Shown: positions 59,436-64,000 of the stretch, piece by piece
How positions within the stretch are numbered: the stretch's first letter is position 1
Layout of the letters: every line of letters begins with the position of its first letter
Origin: JADKAV01 sp037045455
GTDB lineage: Bacteria > Actinomycetota > Actinomycetes > S36-B12 > UBA10799
Assembly (NCBI GenBank): GCA_037045455.1
Contig: JBAOIN010000012.1
Location: 372,001 to 436,000, forward strand
Direction of reading: 5' to 3'
Length of the DNA: 64,000 nucleotides
The notes under the pieces: generated by a model
Databases searched by the model: none
What the model saw: only the letters and a program-made list of their open reading frames with translations
What the model was told of the DNA's origin: nothing
Program-made: the position numbers and the translations under genes

Positions 59436-59445
59436 TTGTATACAA
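59436..59445. promoter_or_regulatory. GntR-type operator
   Basis: TTGTATACAA, a perfect 10-base palindrome 31 bases before the CoA-transferase start, within a T/A-rich pocket in otherwise GC-rich DNA. The spacing and symmetry suit the FadR/GntR class, so the operon's own GntR protein is the likely binder. Confidence 0.6.
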
Positions 59446-59483
59446 ACAAGACTAGGGGTGTCCGCGCCCAAAGCGGCGGATTC

Positions 59484-59578
59484 GGGCCAGATATGACCCC
59501 GATCCGTGCATTTGTAGAACAGCCCGGGACAAACGCGTGGATCAGGGTCACATATGGCCCCCATCCACACGTTTGTCC
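59484..59578. repeat. three alternating inverted units
   Basis: A unit like GGACAAACGCGTGGATC...TCACATATGGCC occurs three times in a row: first inverted (59484-59520), then direct (59527-59557), then a shorter inverted part (59558-59578, CCATCCACACGTTTGTCC). No gene; function unknown. With the operator and repeat C4 it accounts for most of the ~300 bases upstream of the CoA-transferase. Confidence 0.55.
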
Positions 59579-59658
59579 GACGGCTGGATCGGTGTGCCTC
59601 GCTCCGCCGCCAGGTGATCGGCAATCAGGTGCGGCATGTCTCGTCTGAGGCTCGTGAA

Positions 59659-59700
59659 CGCGTCGCGCGCCGAGGCTAGCGACGACAACGCAGCGAAACG
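59659..59700. repeat. palindromic repeat, family C copy 4 (half copy)
   Basis: GCGTCGCGCGCCGAGGCTA, then GCGACGACAACGCAGCGAAA, corresponding to the right half of family C copy 1. Ends next to the stop of the ABM-like gene. Confidence 0.55.
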
Positions 59701-59994
59701 TCAACTGCGGCCATACGTCGCGGTGACCTCACTGATGACGACGTGGTAGTCCTCGTACCATCGCTGGACCTGACCCTTGGCCTCCAGGTGGCGGGGGAAG
59801 GACGCCAGCTGGCGCACGGCCGCCATGTTCTGGAAGAAGTACATGGCATTGACCGTGGCGCGATCCTCGGAGTACCAGGTCTCGACCTTCTCGAAGCCGT
59901 CGAGGCCGCGCGCATAGGCGTCGATCTCGGCGTCGAGGCGATGGAATTCGTCGTCATAGGTCCCGGGGTGGAACACGAACGAGCAGCAGATCAT
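59701..59994 (-). CDS. small ABM-like protein
   Basis: 97 residues. MICCSFVFHPGTYDDEFHRL, DAEIDAYARGLDGFEKVETW, YSEDRATVNAMYFFQNMAAV and RWYEDYHVVISEVTATYG fit the dimeric alpha+beta-barrel of antibiotic-biosynthesis monooxygenase-like proteins. Substrate unknown. Overlaps the preceding small gene by ATGA. Confidence 0.7.
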   Translation of the reverse strand: MICCSFVFHPGTYDDEFHRLDAEIDAYARGLDGFEKVETWYSEDRATVNAMYFFQNMAAVRQLASFPRHLEAKGQVQRWYEDYHVVISEVTATYGRS

Positions 59995-60191
59995 CGGCGG
60001 TCCGCCCCCGACGCGATCGCCGGGTGAATCGGTTCGGCGTGCGATGCCGCGCTGTAATGCGCTTCACCGGATGGGCTCGCGGCCGGTTGCTTCTGACCGA
60101 TGGCGAAGCCGGTCAGTGCTGCGTCAACGAGGAGCACGGCAACGACGCCAGTCCCGGCTGTCGGTTGTGGACTCAGGGTGATGATGGTCAT
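59991..60191 (-). CDS. small membrane protein (66 aa)
   Basis: MTIITLSPQPTAGTGVVAVL, LVDAALTGFAIGQKQPAASP, then a polar tail rich in Ala, Ser and His. One helix. Its ATG lies 15 bases from a cluster of TGCACT/AGTGCA half-sites, and its end overlaps the ABM-like gene, giving a likely regulated two-gene operon. Not recognised. Confidence 0.5.
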   Translation of the reverse strand: MTIITLSPQPTAGTGVVAVLLVDAALTGFAIGQKQPAASPSGEAHYSAASHAEPIHPAIASGADRR

Positions 60192-60206
60192 GGCTTATCT
60201 TTCTTG

Positions 60207-60233
60207 TGCACTACAAGTGCAGCATAATGCACT
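60207..60233. promoter_or_regulatory. three-half-site operator
   Basis: TGCACT-ACA-AGTGCA-N6-TGCACT: two overlapping dyads just upstream of the 66-aa gene. Two regulator dimers could bind. No regulator gene is adjacent. The pattern resembles small GntR (YtrA-like) or TetR sites, which is inference. Confidence 0.5.
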
Positions 60234-60260
60234 AGGGAGCCATGAGCGCTCCGGGTCCCC

Positions 60261-61415
60261 TCAGCTCAGCCAGGCCCGCAACCGCCCCACCGCCTCGTCG
60301 AGCACCGCGGGCTGCTTGCAGAACGCCCACCGCACAAAGGGATCGCTCACCTCCGGGTGATCGCTCAACGCGCTCAGCGGAATCGCCACGACCCCGGCCT
60401 CCTCGGGCGCGCGGCGACAGAACTGCTCGCCATTCGCGAATCCCAAAGGCCGCACGTCTGTGGTGGCGAAGTAGGTCCCTTCCGGCGGGATCACCCGCAG
60501 GCCCAGCCCGCTCAGGCCGGCACACAACCGGTCACGCTTCGCGGCCAGGTCGGTCCGGAACTGGTCGAAATACGCGTCTGGCAAGCGCAGGCCCAGCGCC
60601 ATGGCTTCCTGGAACGGGCCACCGGACACGTACGAAAGGTGCTGGCGCACGACCCTTACGGCCGCAATCAGATCGGCCGGACCGGTCGCCCAGCCCACCT
60701 TCCAGCCCGTGAACGAGAACGTCTTGCCGCCCGAGCCCACGGTGACGGTTCGCTCGAACATGCCGGGCAGGGTGGCGATCGGGATGTGCGGTTCGAACCA
60801 GAGGTGCTCGTAGGCCTCGTCGGCCAGGACGAGCAGGTCGTGCTCAATGGCGAAGGCGGCGATTTCCTCGAGTTCCGCGCGCGTGAAGACGATGCCGGTC
60901 GGGTTGTGCGGGCTGTTGAGCAGCAGCATGCGGGTGCGGGGAGTCACTGCTGCCCGCAACGCCGCGACGTCTGGACGCAGGGCGTCGGCGGTCAGTGGCA
61001 CTGCAATCCGGTTGGCGCCGGCCAGCGCGATCACCGCGGCGTACAGGTCGAAGTACGGGTCCAGCACGAGCACGTCCTGACCCGGCTCGACCAGCGCCAG
61101 CACCGCTGCCGCCAGCGCTTCCGAGGCGCCAGTCGCGACGACGACACCGGCGTCCTCGACGTGCAGACCGTAGAAGCGGGCCTGGTGCTCGGCGATCGCC
61201 TCCCGCAGCGCCGGCAGCCCGTGTGCAGGGGGGTACTGATCGCCGTGCCCGCGCATGATCGCCCACTGCGCGGCGTCCCGGACCTCCCGCGGGCCACCGG
61301 TGTCGGGGAAACCCTGGCCGAGGTTGATCGCCCCGAGCCGCGTCGCCAGAGCCGACATCTCCCCGAAGATCGTGCGCTCATAGGGCCGCATGCGCTGCAC
61401 AAGGGGATCGCTCAT
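60261..61415 (-). CDS. class I PLP aminotransferase (DapC / methionine aminotransferase type)
   Basis: 384 residues, intact. LGAINLGQGFPDTGGPREVR, GDQYPPAHGLPALREAIAEH, GASEALAAAVLALVEPGQDV, LLNSPHNPTGIVFTRAELEE, VLADEAYEHLWFE and GSGGKTFSFTGWKVGWATGP (Schiff-base Lys) are typical of N-succinyl-diaminopimelate aminotransferase DapC and of kynurenine/glutamine/methionine aminotransferases. The context does not decide between them. Confidence 0.88.
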   Translation of the reverse strand: MSDPLVQRMRPYERTIFGEMSALATRLGAINLGQGFPDTGGPREVRDAAQWAIMRGHGDQYPPAHGLPALREAIAEHQARFYGLHVEDAGVVVATGASEALAAAVLALVEPGQDVLVLDPYFDLYAAVIALAGANRIAVPLTADALRPDVAALRAAVTPRTRMLLLNSPHNPTGIVFTRAELEEIAAFAIEHDLLVLADEAYEHLWFEPHIPIATLPGMFERTVTVGSGGKTFSFTGWKVGWATGPADLIAAVRVVRQHLSYVSGGPFQEAMALGLRLPDAYFDQFRTDLAAKRDRLCAGLSGLGLRVIPPEGTYFATTDVRPLGFANGEQFCRRAPEEAGVVAIPLSALSDHPEVSDPFVRWAFCKQPAVLDEAVGRLRAWLS

Positions 61416-61516
61416 GCATCGATTGTGCTTCAGGGCGCAGGGCTGCTGGGGTCACGCGGTGTGATCACTTACGTGGAACTGGCATGGCCACCGGCAGAGG
61501 TGGAAGATGGAGCGTT

Positions 61517-62242
61517 GTGGGCACTGCTTTGATCACCGGTCCGACCGCCGGCATCGGCCAGGAGATCGCCAGGGAACTGTCCGCCCGCGGTCATCACCTG
61601 ATCCTGGTCTCTCGCGACGCGATCCGCCTGCAGGAACTGGCCGACGAACTCGGCGACGCCGAGGTGCTGCCAGCCGATCTCTCTGATCAGCAGGCGAGAT
61701 TGCCGGTGGAGAAAGCGGCCCGCGATGTCGACTGGCTGGTCAACAATGCCGGCTACGGGATCACCGAGTCGTTCCTGGAGTCGACGGTCGAGCAGGAGCA
61801 GGCGTTGCTGGACGTGCTCGTGACCAGCGTCATGCGGCTCACGCACGCCGCCCTGCCCGGGATGGTCGAGCGCGGGCACGGCCGCATCCTCAACGTGTCG
61901 AGTGTCGCCGGCTGGGTGCCGTTCGGCACCTACTCCGCAGCGAAAGCCTGGGTGACGGTGTTCTCGGAGGGATTGGCCGCCGCGACGCCCAAGGACGTGC
62001 ATGTGACCGCATTGTGCCCCGGCTTCACGCGCACCGAGTTCCACGAGCGGGCGGCCATGGATATCTCTGGTCCGGGCTGGATGTGGCTGGATGCCGAACG
62101 GGTCGCACGGCAGGGAGTCAAGGACTGCGACAAGGGGACGGTCCTCAGCGTGCCCAGCAACCGCTACCAGGCGCTGTCGCTCGTGGCCCGCCACGCGCCT
62201 CGCTCCCTGCTGCGGCAAGTGGCGAAAGGCAGGGAACGCTGA
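61517..62242 (+). CDS. short-chain dehydrogenase/reductase
   Basis: 241 residues from GTG 61517, with a GGAG upstream; ATG 61484 would add 11 residues. GTALITGPTAGIGQEIAREL is the TGxxxGIG motif; DWLVNNAGYGITESF holds NNAG; NVSSVAGWVPFGTYSAAKAW has the catalytic Ser and YxxxK. Overlaps the next gene by one base. Substrate unknown. Confidence 0.9.
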   Translation: MGTALITGPTAGIGQEIARELSARGHHLILVSRDAIRLQELADELGDAEVLPADLSDQQARLPVEKAARDVDWLVNNAGYGITESFLESTVEQEQALLDVLVTSVMRLTHAALPGMVERGHGRILNVSSVAGWVPFGTYSAAKAWVTVFSEGLAAATPKDVHVTALCPGFTRTEFHERAAMDISGPGWMWLDAERVARQGVKDCDKGTVLSVPSNRYQALSLVARHAPRSLLRQVAKGRER

Positions 62243-63253
62243 TGCGGCTCGTGGTGCTGGGCGGGACCCGATTCGTTGGCAAAGCGATTTGTCAGGCGGC
62301 CTATCGGCGCGGTTACGACGTGGTGGTGTTCAACCGCGGCAAGAGCGGCCCGCCGCCGCGGGGTGCGCTGGCCGTGCGTGGCGACCGGACCACCATTGCC
62401 GACCTGCGGGCCCTGGCGCGCATGGTCGACGATCGGGGCGGCGCCGACATAGTGATCGACCCCGCCTGCTACGCGCCCTCGCACGCCCTGATGAGCGCGC
62501 GCATCCTCAAGGACGTTGCGTCCAGTTATGCGGTGATCAGTACCATCACCGCGCACAAGGACTGGCCCTCGCAACCCGTCGATGCCGCGTCGCCGACGTA
62601 CGACACGGCGATCACCGAAGGCCCGAACACGAACATGGCCCTCTACGGCCGGCTCAAGGCGGGCGTGGAGCGAGCGGTTGCCGCGATCTACGGCGAGATG
62701 AACACGCTCGTGTTGCGGCCGGGGGTGGTGCTCGGACCTTTCGAGGATCTCGGCCGGCTGCCGGACTACTTGCGACGAGCGGCGCAGGGCGACTTCGTCA
62801 TGGGTGGCGATTCGGCGCGGGCGTTCCAGTACGTCGATGTCCGCGACCTTGCCGAGTTCACATTGCTGTGCGCCGAGACCGGCCGCCCGGGCGCATTCGA
62901 CGTGGTCACTGCCCGTGCCTCCCACACCTGGTGGAGATCTGGCGTCGGCGCTGACAGCGACAACGGGTGGCACGCCGGTCTTCGTGGATGATGAGCGCTT
63001 GCTGGCCGCTGGGGTGGAACCCTGGCGCGGCCTGCCCTTGTGGTTGCCCCAGGACTCCGAGCACGCGGCCGTCTTCGACGTCGACGGGGGCATGGCCCAG
63101 GATTCCGGCTTCGTCGCCCGACCGTTGCAACAGACCGTGGCCGACACTTGGAGCTGGCTGCAGGAGGAGGGTCCCGACTGGCAGCCGACCTCGAGGGCCG
63201 CGGTCACCGGCTTGGACCCGGATGTCGAGAAGGCGTTGCTGGCGCAGGTGTGA
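62242..63253 (+). CDS. extended SDR / NAD-dependent epimerase-like protein (frame-disrupted)
   Basis: About 337 residues. MRLVVLGGTRFVGKAICQAA (GxxxFxG Rossmann), then VISTITAHKDWPSQPVDAAS, ALYGRLKAGVERAVAAI (YxxxK), VLRPGVVLGPFEDLGRLPDY and AFQYVDVRDLAEFTLLC. One extra base near 62925 moves the frame; the end continues GGDLASALTATTGGTPVFVD and WLPQDSEHAAVFDVDGGMAQ. Likely a reductase or epimerase on a sugar or secondary metabolite. Confidence 0.85.
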
Positions 63254-63294
63254 GCCGGCTTCAACGGTGCACTTCCTGAAAACACCGCTGACAA

Positions 63295-63762
63295 TCACAC
63301 GCTCTGCGCACCCACCGCCCGCAGGTCGGCCGCGATGTCCTCGCCCGGCAGCACGTCCCACCCGCGCAGTTCAGCCATCGACGACTCGCGGGTGCCGATG
63401 TAGGTCACGGGTGCATCGGGCCAGTCCTGGACGCCCGGTTTGGGAAGCTCAGCCTCCACCAACGCGTATCCGGCGACCCGGCGCCGCGATGCGCGCTGGG
63501 CGAAACCGAGAGCACTGAGCATGCGGCCGGAACCCCCGTGGGCGACGAGCAGCACAGGCGGCCGGCCCTCGTCGCGGGCCAGTTCCATCGCACAGTGCGC
63601 GACCCACAGTCCTGCGAGGTCGAGTTCGTTGTCGGCCCCTGGCGGACAGTCACTGACAAGGCGCACATCGAAGTTGTACGCCGCGACCTCCGCGGCGATC
63701 TCGCGCCAGGACCACTGCTCGCCGGGTAAGCCGGGCAGCAGTGCGATCACGAGGTCGGGCAC
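63295..63762 (-). CDS. hypothetical alpha/beta-hydrolase-like protein
   Basis: 155 residues from GTG 63762. VIALLPGLPGEQWSWREIAA, LAGLWVAHCAMELARDEGRP, PVLLVAHGGSGRMLSALGFA (HGGSG near a nucleophile-like position) and APVTYIGTRESSMAELRGWD resemble a shortened alpha/beta fold. No clear catalytic triad. Function unknown. Between the SDR pair and pyrE. Confidence 0.55.
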   Translation of the reverse strand: MPDLVIALLPGLPGEQWSWREIAAEVAAYNFDVRLVSDCPPGADNELDLAGLWVAHCAMELARDEGRPPVLLVAHGGSGRMLSALGFAQRASRRRVAGYALVEAELPKPGVQDWPDAPVTYIGTRESSMAELRGWDVLPGEDIAADLRAVGAQSV

Positions 63763-63820
63763 GCTCCTATGGTGTTCGCTCGCTGCCCTCGCGGGAAGCA
63801 GACGCGCCGGTTGGCTGTTA

Positions 63821-64000
63821 TCAGGTGAGCCCCAAATCCCGCAAACTGAATGCCGCCCGATACTCCAGTCCGGCTTTGCGTACGGCATCACCAGCGCCGC
63901 GGTCGACGATAACCGCCACCGCCTCGACGTGGGCGCCGGCCTCGCGCAGCGCATCGACAGCGGTGAGCACGCTGCCCCCGGTCGTCGAGGTGTCCTCCAC
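63821..64000 (-). CDS. pyrE: orotate phosphoribosyltransferase, C-terminal part (partial)
   Basis: Open to the right edge; the last 59 residues are present. VEDTSTTGGSVLTAVDALRE is the PRPP-binding loop of PyrE, followed by AGAHVEAVAVIVDRG and the end EYRAAFSLRDLGLT. Makes OMP in pyrimidine synthesis. Confidence 0.9.
   Translation of the reverse strand: MEDTSTTGGSVLTAVDALREAGAHVEAVAVIVDRGAGDAVRKAGLEYRAAFSLRDLGLT

Overview
The window is high-GC, gene-dense DNA that fits an actinobacterium (Actinomycetota). Supporting signs are HAIR operators paired with a dnaK-grpE-dnaJ-hspR operon, a fused CopD-CtaG copper protein, PPK2, a menaquinone MenB, an IdeR/DtxR-type iron box, frequent GTG starts and many ATGA/GTGA gene overlaps. 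I cannot name a genus. The window opens inside an APS kinase gene and closes inside pyrE. There is one tRNA (Ser, CGA), no rRNA and no CRISPR array.

Layout. 0-9 kb: a GGDEF/EAL protein, a TauE-type permease, a large membrane Fe-S oxidoreductase, an acyltransferase and a PPK2 polyphosphate kinase. 8.9-14.1 kb: a copper operon (membrane protein, CopC, CopD-CtaG, SCO, PCuAC, DyP peroxidase). 14.6-17.9 kb: a second c-di-GMP-type protein with a degenerate GGDEF motif, then a PemK-like protein. 18-24.2 kb: a putrescine/GABA-type catabolic cluster with an Lrp regulator. 24.4-29.4 kb: DUF2252, a lipoprotein, a YcaQ-like protein and an AspT-like transporter. 29.5-32.5 kb: pntAB transhydrogenase. 32.7-38 kb: esterase, upp, tadA, small envelope proteins, a glycosyltransferase and menB. 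38-45.6 kb: tRNA-Ser and the HspR/HAIR heat-shock regulon (dnaK, grpE, dnaJ, hspR, clpB). 45.8-50.5 kb: a secreted EEP-family enzyme, a large membrane protein, and Ogt plus Ada/AlkA alkylation repair. 50.8-56.2 kb: an EfeU iron-uptake operon behind an iron box, then an ABC exporter. 56.5-59.4 kb: a GntR-controlled operon (CoA-transferase, GntR, acyl-CoA dehydrogenase) that looks like glutarate catabolism. 59.7-64 kb: small genes, an aminotransferase, two SDR proteins and pyrE.

Two features stand out. First, the intergenic DNA carries several families of dispersed, mostly palindromic repeats: A (terminal inverted repeats, 3 copies), B and B' (GTTAGC/GTTAGA palindromes, 3 full, 1 partial and 2 variant copies), C (GTCGCGTTGT palindromes, 4 copies) and D (2 copies). 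They sit between genes or operons and code for nothing recognisable. They are the best candidates for undescribed elements.

Second, many conserved genes, including dnaK, grpE, tadA, menB, pntA and pntB, are broken by one-base frame changes while their protein sequence continues intact in the next frame. The most economical reading is sequence error in a draft assembly rather than gene decay. I annotate these as single genes and give the approximate junctions.
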